Below are positions 35,129 through 43,603 of a stretch of 64,000 nucleotides of DNA, one piece after another. Both the position numbers and the translations under genes were made by a program. The stretch lies in NCBI RefSeq assembly GCF_004362245.1, contig NZ_SNWM01000006.1, positions 248,001-312,000 on the forward strand, given 5' to 3'. Within the stretch, counting starts at the first letter, position 1; each line of letters begins with the position of its first letter. The notes under the pieces were generated by a model, which was not told the DNA's origin, searched no databases, and was given only the letters and a program-made list of their open reading frames with translations. Origin of the DNA: Pedobacter duraquae. GTDB taxonomy: Bacteria > Bacteroidota > Bacteroidia > Sphingobacteriales > Sphingobacteriaceae.

Positions 35129-35242
35129 AGATATTTAGTAATCAGTTGTGTTGATTTTGCGTAACAAAAAACCTTGGTGGTACAGTAACATCATGTGTGT
35201 CAAGTTTTCTGATAATTTTCTGAGAATGTCTTTCCTGATTAA

Positions 35243-35291
35243 CGACTAAGCTCACGACCAAGCTGGGCGACCAAACTAACGACCAAGTTAA
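35243..35291. repeat. Four-copy tandem repeat of 12-13 bp
   Basis: Units near CGACCAAGCTAA begin at 35243, 35255, 35268 and 35280, so the spacing is 12, 13 and 12 bases. Copies differ at one to three positions. It is not coding and has no inverted partner in the spacer. Confidence 0.7.
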
Positions 35292-35462
35292 CAGTAAGAA
35301 CTTGATGGAACATTTGAAAAAAACTCTAACTACACTGGACAGGCTATCATCTTTTGCTTATTCTTGATTATAAAAAGCAATCTTGAACTATTAATGTGAT
35401 TTTTTGATTTGCCTTTGCAAAGTAATTTGAAGGTCAAAACTAAAGCCCTGTTGTTCCGCTAT

Positions 35463-35493
35463 TTTGATGCTATGCGGCAGTACAGTACCTTTG
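35463..35493 (+). promoter_or_regulatory. Promoter of the bacilliredoxin gene
   Basis: TTTG at 35463-35466 is followed after exactly 19 bases by TACCTTTG at 35486-35493, the textbook Bacteroidota primary-sigma promoter. The predicted leader is about 35 bases. Confidence 0.8.
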
Positions 35494-35531
35494 TTAAAAA
35501 TAAGCTTTAAAATAATTTAAAAATATATACT

Positions 35532-35942
35532 ATGTATCCTGAATATTTAGTGGAACCTATGCGTGCTGAGCTCACCAATGTAGGTTTTGAAGAAATGAAA
35601 ACGGCAGATGATGTGGCTAATGCGATCACTTCAGAAGGTACCGTATTTGTTGTAGTTAATTCGGTATGTGGTTGCGCAGCAGCCAATGCACGTCCTGCAG
35701 CAAGAATGGCGGCCGCAAATGAGAAACATCCTGATAAAATGATCACTGTATTTGCAGGTATGGAAAAAGAAGCGGTAGATAAAGCAAGAGGCTTTATGGT
35801 TCCTTTCCCTCCATCATCTCCTTCTATGGCATTGTTCAAAGATGGTAAATTGGTTCATATGATTGAGCGTCACCAGATTGAAGGTCGCCCGGCACAAATG
35901 ATTGCTGAAAACCTGATTGGTGCTTTCGAGCAATATTGCTAA
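35532..35942 (+). CDS. BrxA/BrxB-family bacilliredoxin
   Basis: The 136-residue protein is a full-length member of the BrxA/BrxB (YphP/YqiW) family, thioredoxin-fold proteins that remove bacillithiol or related thiols from oxidised proteins. The redox motif is Cys46-Gly-Cys48 in NSVCGCAAANARPAA, and the closing IEGRPAQMIAENLIGAFEQYC matches the family. No signal peptide is present, so it works in the cytosol. The family points to low-molecular-weight thiol defence, and Bacteroidota do have bacillithiol-type systems, but the thiol used here is inference. It has a strong own promoter and terminator. Confidence 0.95.
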   Translation: MYPEYLVEPMRAELTNVGFEEMKTADDVANAITSEGTVFVVVNSVCGCAAANARPAARMAAANEKHPDKMITVFAGMEKEAVDKARGFMVPFPPSSPSMALFKDGKLVHMIERHQIEGRPAQMIAENLIGAFEQYC

Positions 35943-35965
35943 GCAATACCAATAAAGATTAAGAG

Positions 35966-35990
35966 ATCCGGCCCTGGTGCCGGATTTTTT
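35966..35990 (+). terminator. Terminator of the bacilliredoxin gene
   Basis: ATCCGGC at 35966-35972 pairs with GCCGGAT at 35979-35985 around a 6-base loop, followed by six Ts. Confidence 0.9.
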
Positions 35991-36009
35991 GTTTTAACGG
36001 AGTTCGCTA

Positions 36010-36801
36010 TTAGAAATCTTTATTCAATAGTTTCTCCAGTTCCCCGAAGGATACATTCATCCTTACACGCCCTTGTTTGGCGTAGGCAATCTCACCTGTT
36101 TCTTCCGAAACAATAACGGCTACAGCATCGGTGTTTTCAGAAACACCAATACCCGCGCGGTGGCGCAGACCAAACTGCGGTGGCAACTTATCGTTATCCG
36201 TTAACGGCAGAATACAACTGGCACTTTTAATTTTATTTTCGGCTATGACTACAGCACCATCATGCAGGGGGCTGTTTTTTTGAAAAATGCTTTCCAATAA
36301 TCGCTTGGAGATTTTAGAATCAATCACCTCACAGCTGTTTGCAAAAAGCTGGTCATCATAAAATTTTACAAAAACAATCAAGGCTCCGGTTCTGGATTTC
36401 TTCATGCTTTTGCAGGCATCAATCACCGGTTTAATCCGGGCCAGGTTATCGCGTTCTATATTTTTACTACCGAAAAGGTAGCCCCACCATGCTTTGTTCT
36501 TCTGCAGAAAGGTGTTTTTTCCAATCAATAGCAGGAAGCGCCGGATCTCGGGTTGGAAAATCACAATCAGGGCAATGATACCCACGCTCATGAATTTATT
36601 GATGATCGCAGAAAGTAGTTCCATGTGGAGGGCATCCACAGCAAACTGGATAACAAGGATGATAAACATGCCCAGCAAAAGGTTGACTGCCAAGGTGTTT
36701 TTGATCAGGTTATACACATAATAGATCAAGATCGCGACAAACAGAATGTCGAGAATAGCGATTGGCGTTACCTTCAGGAAATCAAAATCAAAACCTTTCA
36801 T
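36010..36801 (-). CDS. cdaA: Diadenylate cyclase, membrane-bound
   Basis: CdaA makes the second messenger cyclic di-AMP from two ATP, in control of cell-wall and osmotic balance. The 263-residue protein has three N-terminal membrane helices (about residues 12-85) and a DAC domain. The catalytic blocks are LHDGAVVIAENKI (DGA motif, about 180-190) and FGLRHRAGIGVSENTDAVAVIVSEETG (RHR motif, about 208-235). No CdaR regulator gene is adjacent, which is the norm in Bacteroidota. It is 24 bases after folP on the same strand, so the two are likely one transcript. Confidence 0.96.
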   Translation of the reverse strand: MKGFDFDFLKVTPIAILDILFVAILIYYVYNLIKNTLAVNLLLGMFIILVIQFAVDALHMELLSAIINKFMSVGIIALIVIFQPEIRRFLLLIGKNTFLQKNKAWWGYLFGSKNIERDNLARIKPVIDACKSMKKSRTGALIVFVKFYDDQLFANSCEVIDSKISKRLLESIFQKNSPLHDGAVVIAENKIKSASCILPLTDNDKLPPQFGLRHRAGIGVSENTDAVAVIVSEETGEIAYAKQGRVRMNVSFGELEKLLNKDF

Positions 36802-36825
36802 CAGGACTAAGTTAGGGAAAATATA

Positions 36826-37686
36826 TTAGCTGCGTTGCGTAAGTTCCACGAGTTTGATACACTCCATAGCTTCTTTAACATCATGAACCCTCAGGATAGA
36901 GGCCCCTTTTAGCAGGGCAATGGTATTGAGCACTGAAGTTCCGTTGAGTGCATCTGCTGCAGTGGTGCCAAGTTCTTGATAAATCATGGATTTGCGCGAA
37001 ACACCGGCCAGCATGCTGAGTCCGAAGATCTTCAGGTCTTCCATATGGTTTAACAATTCATAGCTATGGTGCCTTTTCTTCGCAAAGCCGAAGCCAGGGT
37101 CAAGAATGATATCCTTTACACCAAGAGCGCGCAGCTGGGCTACTTTTTTAGAAAAATAATCAACAACCTCAAGTAATAGATTGTCGTAGGCAATGTCAAG
37201 ATGCATATTTTGCGGATTGCCCTTCATGTGCATCAGGATATATGGAACATCCAGGTCCGCAACGGTCTGGAACATGGCTTCATCCAATGTTCCGCCGGAG
37301 ATATCGTTGATGATATGGGCGCCAGCCTCAATGCTGTTTTTTGCTACAACTGCTCTAAAGGTATCGATCGATAAGATTGCTTCAGGAAAATGTTGGTGGA
37401 TAGCTTCAACCGCAGGAATGATCCTGCTGAGTTCTTCCTCCAGACTTACATCTGCAGCGCCGGGCCTTGATGAGTAGGCTCCGATGTCAATAAATCTGGC
37501 ACCCGCCTCAAGAAATTTCTCTGCCTGGCTCAACACCGCATCTTTACCGCTCATGCGGCTGGAATCGTAGAATGAATCTGGCGTTACATTGAGAATGCCC
37601 ATTACTGCCGGACGCTCCAGATCTATCAGTTTACCCTTCAGGTTTAGTGTGGTCTTTCGGTTTAAAAATGTATCTTTAGCCATCAT
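36826..37686 (-). CDS. folP: Dihydropteroate synthase
   Basis: FolP joins p-aminobenzoate to dihydropterin pyrophosphate in folate synthesis and is the sulfonamide target. The 286-residue TIM barrel has the family signature MGILNVTPDSFYDSSR (about residues 29-44), FIDIGAYSSRPGA (about 65-77), the pterin-binding NDISGGTLDE and the DPGFGFAKKRHHSYELL block. Two consecutive ATG codons are possible starts. It is followed by cdaA and is divergent from the DUF1599 gene with 53 bases between. The folP-cdaA order is frequent in Bacteroidota. Confidence 0.97.
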   Translation of the reverse strand: MMAKDTFLNRKTTLNLKGKLIDLERPAVMGILNVTPDSFYDSSRMSGKDAVLSQAEKFLEAGARFIDIGAYSSRPGAADVSLEEELSRIIPAVEAIHQHFPEAILSIDTFRAVVAKNSIEAGAHIINDISGGTLDEAMFQTVADLDVPYILMHMKGNPQNMHLDIAYDNLLLEVVDYFSKKVAQLRALGVKDIILDPGFGFAKKRHHSYELLNHMEDLKIFGLSMLAGVSRKSMIYQELGTTAADALNGTSVLNTIALLKGASILRVHDVKEAMECIKLVELTQRS

Positions 37687-37739
37687 TTAATGCAAAAATA
37701 CAGTATTAAAATAGCTTTAAACTAAATATTTTAATTGTT

Positions 37740-38282
37740 TTGGCCAATAACACCACACAGGAATTCGATTCAGTTATAGCGGTTTGCAAATCGCTTTTTT
37801 TAAAAAAAACCAATGATTATGGTACGGCCTGGCGCATCTTGCGACTGACCTCTATCACCGATCAGCTTTTCATCAAAGCACAAAGAATCCGCACGCTGGA
37901 AGAGAAAAAAGTCTCCATGGTGGACGAAGGAATTGTTCCGGAATACATTGCGATCGTGAACTATTGCATCATCGCACTAATGCAGCATAAATTGACTGCC
38001 GAAGACCCTACGGAGCTTCCGGTTGCACAGGTAGAATCGCTATTCGATCAGGAGGTTCAGCAAACAAAGGAACTCATGTTTGCCAAGAATCATGATTACG
38101 GCGAAGCGTGGCGGGATATGCGCATCAGTTCGCTTACCGACCTGATCCTGATGAAAATCCTGAGGGTGAAACAGATTGAAGATAATGCCGGACAAACGCT
38201 GGCATCTGAAGGTGTAGCTGCTAATTATCAGGATATGCTGAACTATGCGGTTTTTGCACTGATCAAACTTGACGTGAAATAG
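37740..38282 (+). CDS. DUF1599 domain protein with internal duplication, TTG start
   Basis: The 180-residue protein consists of two copies of a DUF1599 unit: LFLKKTNDYGTAWRILR-like sequence at about residues 19-35 and KELMFAKNHDYGEAWRDMR-like sequence at about 113-131, each followed by a helix ending in a run of hydrophobic residues. The repeated NDYG/HDYG-AW motifs resemble nucleotide-pyrophosphohydrolase-like helical bundles, but no function is established. The start must be TTG at 37740, because there is no in-frame ATG ahead of the first motif. It begins a rightward run with the DoxX, permease and aroK genes. Confidence 0.85.
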   Translation: MANNTTQEFDSVIAVCKSLFLKKTNDYGTAWRILRLTSITDQLFIKAQRIRTLEEKKVSMVDEGIVPEYIAIVNYCIIALMQHKLTAEDPTELPVAQVESLFDQEVQQTKELMFAKNHDYGEAWRDMRISSLTDLILMKILRVKQIEDNAGQTLASEGVAANYQDMLNYAVFALIKLDVK

Positions 38283-38329
38283 AGTAGTCTAACGTAAACA
38301 GTCTTATTATTATATCTAATGATGAATAT

Positions 38330-39481
38330 ATGAAACGTACCGCGCTAACTTTTTCCAGAATATTTGTAGGTGTACTCTTCATTTTATCAGGTTTGATCAA
38401 GGCGAATGATCCCCTTGGTTTTGGCTATAAGTTGCAGGAATATTTTGAAGTGTTTCATATTCCGGTATTGGGTGATTATGCAACGGCCATTGCGATGCTT
38501 TTATGCGCTATGGAGATTGTTCTTGGGGCCTTACTTTTATTTGGCTTCTGGAGTAAAAAGGTTACCGTAGCACTGTTGGGGACGATCATATTCTTTACCT
38601 TTCTCACATTTGTATCTGCCGCCTTTAAGGTGGTTACTTCGTGTGGATGTTTTGGTGATGCCATCCCTTTAACACCATGGCAATCGTTTTCTAAAGATCT
38701 GGTCTTGTTGCTGATGATCGTGTATTTATTCCTGCACAGGGATCTGATTAGGCCACTTTATACAAGTCCTGGTGTGCAGACAGGTGTTTTTTCTGCTGTG
38801 CTTGCCTTTTCTTTGTTGTTTTCGCAATACACATACCATGCCTTACCAATTGTAGACTTTCTACCGTATAAAGTCGGGGCAAATATCCCTGAACTGATGA
38901 AGATCCCGGCGGGAGCGAAGCCTGATGAGTTTGAGATCATGTATCAGTTGGTTAACAAAAAAACTGGAGAGAAGAAAACGCTAAGTGATAAAGCATATCT
39001 GAAAACAGGGATTTGGAAAGATGCAAACTGGGAAATCAAAGGAACGCCAGAAAAGCGCCTGGTGAAGAAAGGTTATGACGTAAAGATAAAAGACCTGAAC
39101 ATTACCGATGCTTCAGGTACGGCTTATACAACGGAGCTTATTGAAAACCCTTACTACAGCATCGTAATTGTAGCATACGACCTCGGACATACTAACGAAG
39201 ATGCTATTGCCAAGCTAAATGCGGTAGCACTAAATGCTGCGGAACAGTTTAACATCAGAACGGTATTGTTAACATCCAACTCAGCACAGGATGCCGAAGC
39301 ATTCAGTAAAAAAATGAAGCTTTTTGCAGAGGTATTTTATGCTGATGCAGTGCCGCTGAAAAGCATGGTTCGCGCAAATCCAGGTGTTTTACTGCTTAAA
39401 AATGGTGTGGTAGTCAATAAATGGCATTATTCGCTGATGCCTACGGTTGATGAACTCAGTGCTAAATATTTCAGTAAATAA
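38330..39481 (+). CDS. BT_3928-type membrane protein: DoxX domain plus thioredoxin-like tail
   Basis: The 383-residue protein begins with a DoxX-like four-helix membrane region (about residues 5-145) with the ILSGLIKANDPLGFGYK motif and a SCGCFGDAIPLTPWQSF cysteine block typical of the family. After a hydrophobic segment, residues about 230-380 look like a thioredoxin-fold domain without a CxxC, possibly redox-inactive. A role in redox or respiration in the envelope is suggested by other DoxX proteins, but is not proven. The gene ends one base before the permease ATG, so the two are translated together. Confidence 0.88.
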   Translation: MKRTALTFSRIFVGVLFILSGLIKANDPLGFGYKLQEYFEVFHIPVLGDYATAIAMLLCAMEIVLGALLLFGFWSKKVTVALLGTIIFFTFLTFVSAAFKVVTSCGCFGDAIPLTPWQSFSKDLVLLLMIVYLFLHRDLIRPLYTSPGVQTGVFSAVLAFSLLFSQYTYHALPIVDFLPYKVGANIPELMKIPAGAKPDEFEIMYQLVNKKTGEKKTLSDKAYLKTGIWKDANWEIKGTPEKRLVKKGYDVKIKDLNITDASGTAYTTELIENPYYSIVIVAYDLGHTNEDAIAKLNAVALNAAEQFNIRTVLLTSNSAQDAEAFSKKMKLFAEVFYADAVPLKSMVRANPGVLLLKNGVVVNKWHYSLMPTVDELSAKYFSK

Positions 39482-39482
39482 C

Positions 39483-40538
39483 ATGTTTATCTATATCCTC
39501 AAAAAGCTTTTGTATGGCTTTGCAGTACTTGCAGGGGTAGTTAGCGTTGTTTTTATCTTATTTAATGTGTTACCTGGAGACCCCGCAAGGATGACTATGG
39601 GACAACGGGCCGATGTACAGTCGCTGGAAGCCGTACGTAAAGAATTTGGACTGGACAGATCGAAACCTGCACAATTTTTTCTGTATCTAAATGATTTGTC
39701 TCCCATCGGAATACACGGCGCATCAGCAGATCAACAGGAAAAATACCACTATCAGAAACTATTTGGCTTTGGCGATGATGTTGTTGCCCTAAAGTATCCA
39801 TACCTCAGAAGGTCTTACCAAACCAAAAGGGATGTCACCACGATCTTGTCGGAAACTGTACCCAATACTTTTATTTTGGCCTTAACCGCGATGATCTTCG
39901 CAACAATAATTGGCGTATTCTTAGGTGTTGTATCTGCAGTGCATAAGGACAGCTGGGTAGATAAAGCAGCGAATGGGTTTGCGATCCTGGGGATTTCGGC
40001 ACCTTCTTTTTTCGCCGGCATTATCATTGCATGGATTTTTGGTTTTGTATTGAGCGATTATACCGGACTGAATATGTCTGGCAGCCTGTACAGTTACGAT
40101 CCCTTTAAAGGGGAAATCATGACCTGGAAAAACCTGTGGCTTCCCATGGTCACGCTGGGTTTAAGGCCACTCGCCATTATTGTGCAGCTTACAAGAAGTG
40201 CGATGCTGGATGTTTTATCACAGGATTACATCCGCACAGCGAGGGCTAAAGGATTAGGCAGAAATGCGATCATCTACAAGCATGCTTTAAAAAACGCCAT
40301 GAACCCGGTTATCACTGCGATTTCTGGGTGGTTTGCCTCTTTGCTAGCCGGTTCCTTTTTTGTGGAATATATTTTTGGATACAATGGACTGGGAAGGGTC
40401 ACTGTGTTTGCACTGGAAATGTCGGACTTCCCCGTTGTGATGGGCTCCATTCTTTTTATAGCCTTTGTGTTTGTGGTAATTAATATTTTAGTAGACGTTT
40501 TATATGCCTTTGTTGATCCAAGGGTTAAATTGGCTTAA
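39483..40538 (+). CDS. DppB-like ABC transporter permease without partners
   Basis: I use the ATG at 39483 (351 residues), one base after the DoxX gene stop; the longer frame overlaps that gene. The protein matches the first permease of peptide or nickel importers (DppB/OppB): an N-terminal helix with LFNVLPGDPAR, the extracytoplasmic loop, then LSETVPNTFILALTAMI and the cytoplasmic EAA-like loop RTARAKGLGRNAIIYKHALKNAMNPVIT. About six membrane helices are visible. The window has no DppC, ATPase or binding protein, so it must pair with proteins encoded elsewhere or do something else. It is followed after 3 bases by aroK. Confidence 0.9.
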   Translation: MFIYILKKLLYGFAVLAGVVSVVFILFNVLPGDPARMTMGQRADVQSLEAVRKEFGLDRSKPAQFFLYLNDLSPIGIHGASADQQEKYHYQKLFGFGDDVVALKYPYLRRSYQTKRDVTTILSETVPNTFILALTAMIFATIIGVFLGVVSAVHKDSWVDKAANGFAILGISAPSFFAGIIIAWIFGFVLSDYTGLNMSGSLYSYDPFKGEIMTWKNLWLPMVTLGLRPLAIIVQLTRSAMLDVLSQDYIRTARAKGLGRNAIIYKHALKNAMNPVITAISGWFASLLAGSFFVEYIFGYNGLGRVTVFALEMSDFPVVMGSILFIAFVFVVINILVDVLYAFVDPRVKLA

Positions 40539-40541
40539 TTG

Positions 40542-41057
40542 ATGAAGATATTTCTGATAGGATTTATGGGCTGTGGCAAGACCACAATGGGCAAAAAACT
40601 TGCAACTAAGTTGGGCTATCTGTTTTTTGACCTGGATCATCAGATTGAGGCGGAGCTCGGCAAAACTATTGCTGCTTACTTTACCGAGCATGGCGAAGCG
40701 GCCTTTCGACAATTGGAGAATACCAAAATTAAGGCCTTCGATTATCCCGAAAATGCCGTGATTGCTACAGGTGGGGGCACACCATGTTATTTTGATAATA
40801 TTGATTGGATGAATGCCAACGGACTTACCGTATATATCAATATGAATGCCCAGGCATTAGCAAAACGGCTGGAGAAGGGTAAGGCAAAACGTCCACTGCT
40901 TCATGGTCTGGATACTCCGGGCCTGATCAGCTTTATCGAACATAAACTGGAGGATCGGAATCCTTTTTATACCCAGGCGAAGTTAATTGTACCGGGCATC
41001 AGCCTGAATGCTGATACACTCAGAGAACAGATTCTGGCTATAGATCCGCTACTTTAA
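40542..41057 (+). CDS. aroK: Shikimate kinase
   Basis: AroK phosphorylates shikimate at the 3-OH in the common aromatic pathway. The ATG at 40542 gives 171 residues, the normal length; the TTG immediately before it adds only one residue. Walker A is GFMGCGKTT (residues 7-15), the shikimate-binding DLDHQIE (about 32-38) and GGGTPCYF (about 78-85) blocks are present, and the lid RLEKGKAKRPLL has the expected arginine. The last 9 bases overlap the end of the convergent M28 peptidase gene, so there is no room for a terminator between them. Confidence 0.96.
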   Translation: MKIFLIGFMGCGKTTMGKKLATKLGYLFFDLDHQIEAELGKTIAAYFTEHGEAAFRQLENTKIKAFDYPENAVIATGGGTPCYFDNIDWMNANGLTVYINMNAQALAKRLEKGKAKRPLLHGLDTPGLISFIEHKLEDRNPFYTQAKLIVPGISLNADTLREQILAIDPLL

Positions 41058-42755
41058 AGCAGCGAGATATGCCTCTGTTTGTTTTTCGAGTGCTAATGTA
41101 GCTACCTTAATTGCCGACCCGATGCGCGTGCTGGACTTCTGAACTGGTATGGCAGATGTTGTTGCAAGTGACGCTGTATAATATTTGCTCCAGGTATTCA
41201 GGATATGCTTTTCTTTTTCCAGGTCGCCACCTTCAGCTACTATTTTTTTGCTCAGTTCAAACTCAGTTTTCATTCTTAACGCAGCAGCAGCTTTCACATC
41301 GCCAAGGATGTTCATCGCGGTTTGTTCATCAGCGTTTATTAAAGTTAGTCCGGCAGTGAGTGCACTGATCCCCACATTTTTCATTGTTGTGGCAGATACT
41401 TTATCCAGGCGGTCATTATCGGTATGGTAAAAAGCATCAGTAAAATGCCACATGAGTAGTCCCGGGATATTATTTCTCAAAAATGGTGTATGATCACTAC
41501 CGCCTTCAAATGGATTGTAGTTGACGGTCCAGTTGGCAAATTTGCCCTGTGTATTACAAATTCGCATGATGAAGTCATTATAGTAATGTGGGAAGAGATC
41601 TTTCTCAGCAACTTCTCCGGCACCCCATTCCGAATGTTTGTCTGTTCCCCGTGTCCAGATCGCCGAAGGATCCGGCATTTTCTCTATTAAAAATGAACCA
41701 CCCGTAATTGCCGTGTTTTCGCCAACCATATCCAGGCTCATTCCCCAGAGAATACCCTTAGCGCGTTCTTTATCCTCGGTGATGTACCTTCCGGTAGAAA
41801 CAATCTCATTACCCCATAGAAAGGTCATGGTGCGCTGTGGTTTTAACTTCCCCGATTTAACCAGGTTTGCTGTTACCCTTGCCATTTCTGACAGTGTACC
41901 AACACCTGTAGCATTATCATTGGCTCCGGGTTCCTGCACATGTGCGCTGTAAACTAAACGTTCATCTGGGTTAACTGTTCCCCTAACATTTGCAACTATA
42001 GTCAATTCTTCAGAGTCAAACAATTTTGTGCTTATGGCCACATGGAGCTTTAGCGGTCCTTTGGCTATAGCTTTCTTTAAGCGCTCTTTAGCGGCATAAG
42101 ACATGTTAACTGCCCAGCCACCATTTGAGTTATTACTGATACCGGAAAACTGAATAGAGGTCTGGTACTTCTCGGGTTGTGTATATTTCGGCATACTGTA
42201 GCCCATTACGCCGATTGCACCAGCACTCATCGCCATGTTAAATAATCTGCCAGAACTCATCTCGGCAAAAACGATTTTTCCTTTAACATCGATACCTTCC
42301 AATGTCTTTGGCAATGGTACAGTAAGCATAACAACATCCGCCGTAACGCCTCCCTCAGGAGTTGAGGCCGAATTGATGGCGAGCATGTTTCTGTTGGTCT
42401 TAAACTCCAGCAGGGGCTGTTGCTCACCGGCAATCGTGATGCTGGCATCCAGGGGATCCCAGGCTTTATTCTTTAATGGCCTTTTTTCCAGTCTGTAGGT
42501 AAGGGGTCCTTCAGCTTCGTTTGCCTTTTGCAGCACATAACCAGCCTTTTTCAGGATCTCCTCAATCTTGTAAATGCTCTCATTGAAACCTGTATTTCCG
42601 GGTACTCTCCATCTTTGCTCTACAAAAGCGGTTGTGGCCAATGCATTCTTCTCGTTAAAGCCTGCACGTGTCAGGTTAAACCAAGCAGCAGAATTATCTT
42701 GTGCAAATAGATGCGTTCCGGTTAGTAGGAGTGCCGCTAAGAGTAGTTTTTTCAT
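41049..42755 (-). CDS. Exported M28-family zinc peptidase
   Basis: The 568-residue protein has a Sec signal peptide (ending LFAQ, about residue 19) and a PA-like insertion (about 120-230) before the M28 peptidase domain. Two-zinc ligands are recognisable: LVYSAHVQEPGANDNATG (His and bridging Asp), FLWGNEIVSTGRYI (Glu pair), SLDMVGE (Asp) and GGSDHTPFL (His). M28 enzymes of this kind are aminopeptidases or carboxypeptidases working in the periplasm. It is convergent with aroK and overlaps it by 9 bases. Confidence 0.93.
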   Translation of the reverse strand: MKKLLLAALLLTGTHLFAQDNSAAWFNLTRAGFNEKNALATTAFVEQRWRVPGNTGFNESIYKIEEILKKAGYVLQKANEAEGPLTYRLEKRPLKNKAWDPLDASITIAGEQQPLLEFKTNRNMLAINSASTPEGGVTADVVMLTVPLPKTLEGIDVKGKIVFAEMSSGRLFNMAMSAGAIGVMGYSMPKYTQPEKYQTSIQFSGISNNSNGGWAVNMSYAAKERLKKAIAKGPLKLHVAISTKLFDSEELTIVANVRGTVNPDERLVYSAHVQEPGANDNATGVGTLSEMARVTANLVKSGKLKPQRTMTFLWGNEIVSTGRYITEDKERAKGILWGMSLDMVGENTAITGGSFLIEKMPDPSAIWTRGTDKHSEWGAGEVAEKDLFPHYYNDFIMRICNTQGKFANWTVNYNPFEGGSDHTPFLRNNIPGLLMWHFTDAFYHTDNDRLDKVSATTMKNVGISALTAGLTLINADEQTAMNILGDVKAAAALRMKTEFELSKKIVAEGGDLEKEKHILNTWSKYYTASLATTSAIPVQKSSTRIGSAIKVATLALEKQTEAYLAALK

Positions 42756-42793
42756 GATTGTAATTTGTGCGTTTAAGATAGCAATAATTGTTG

Positions 42794-43603
42794 CTAGACC
42801 GATATCCAGTTTTCGGCAGAGCCTGCCTGCAAAAATGCAGAGAACTCTTCCCGAGGTTCGAGGTTGAGATAGGGATAGGTAACTTTGGATAAATATAAAC
42901 CCTGTGGATGTGCAGGGGTAATGAGTTCGGGTGTTTCCAGGTTGATCAGGTAATGTTCAAACTGATCCACACTTTGTACACCGCGACCAACTTTGAGCAG
43001 CTGACCCATAATAATCCGGATCATTTTGCTGAGAAATCGATTTGCGGAAATCTGAAAGCGCAGCCTATCACCCTGCTGATCTGTGAATAAATCTGCAGAC
43101 ATCACATTGCAGATGGTATGTTCGTATTTATCCGGACTGGTACAAAAACAACGGTAATCCTTGTATTTTGGCAATAGTTTTACCGCCCTTTTCATTGCAG
43201 CAAAGTCCAGGTTGTCTAACAGATAAAAAGAACTCAGCCCATTTAAAAAAGGACTTTTGTAAGTATGTAAGAAATAATCATAGGAGCGTTTTACAGCATC
43301 AAAGCGGGCATGTTGCTGTCCGTCCATTGGTATGATGTCGAAGATCGCGATACTAGCAGGCAGCAGCTTATTTAGTCGAAAGAGCAAGTCGAAATCCCAT
43401 TCGCGTTCCACATCCATATGGAAGAAAAACTGACTTGCATGTACATGCGCATCCGTTCTCCCACATCCATTGATAAATACGGTGGTTTTTAAGACCTTAC
43501 TCAATGCTTTTTCCAGCACGCCCTGTACATTTGCTACACCAGGCTGCTTTTGCCAGCCGCCATAGTGCAGTCCATTGTAACCTATATGAACAAAATACCT
43601 CAC
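42794..43603 (-). CDS. truA: tRNA pseudouridine(38-40) synthase, GTG start
   Basis: TruA makes pseudouridine at positions 38-40 of tRNA anticodon arms. The 269-residue protein has the catalytic motif CGRTDAHVHA with Asp 51, the family start RYFVHIGYNGLHYGGWQ and the second block RFLSKMIRIIMGQLLKVGRG. The start codon is GTG at 43601-43603; it shares its first G with the TAG stop of the GH20 gene, so the two genes overlap by one base and translation is probably coupled. No ATG lies before the conserved first strand. Confidence 0.96.
   Translation of the reverse strand: MRYFVHIGYNGLHYGGWQKQPGVANVQGVLEKALSKVLKTTVFINGCGRTDAHVHASQFFFHMDVEREWDFDLLFRLNKLLPASIAIFDIIPMDGQQHARFDAVKRSYDYFLHTYKSPFLNGLSSFYLLDNLDFAAMKRAVKLLPKYKDYRCFCTSPDKYEHTICNVMSADLFTDQQGDRLRFQISANRFLSKMIRIIMGQLLKVGRGVQSVDQFEHYLINLETPELITPAHPQGLYLSKVTYPYLNLEPREEFSAFLQAGSAENWISV

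Larger units (their letters stand above)
35124..35531. other. Intergenic region with tandem repeats and the bacilliredoxin promoter
   Basis: This 408-base spacer between ahcY and the bacilliredoxin gene holds the ahcY -7 element, a four-copy 12-13 bp tandem repeat (35243-35291) and a strong promoter at 35463-35493. I see no open reading frame worth calling. Confidence 0.6.
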
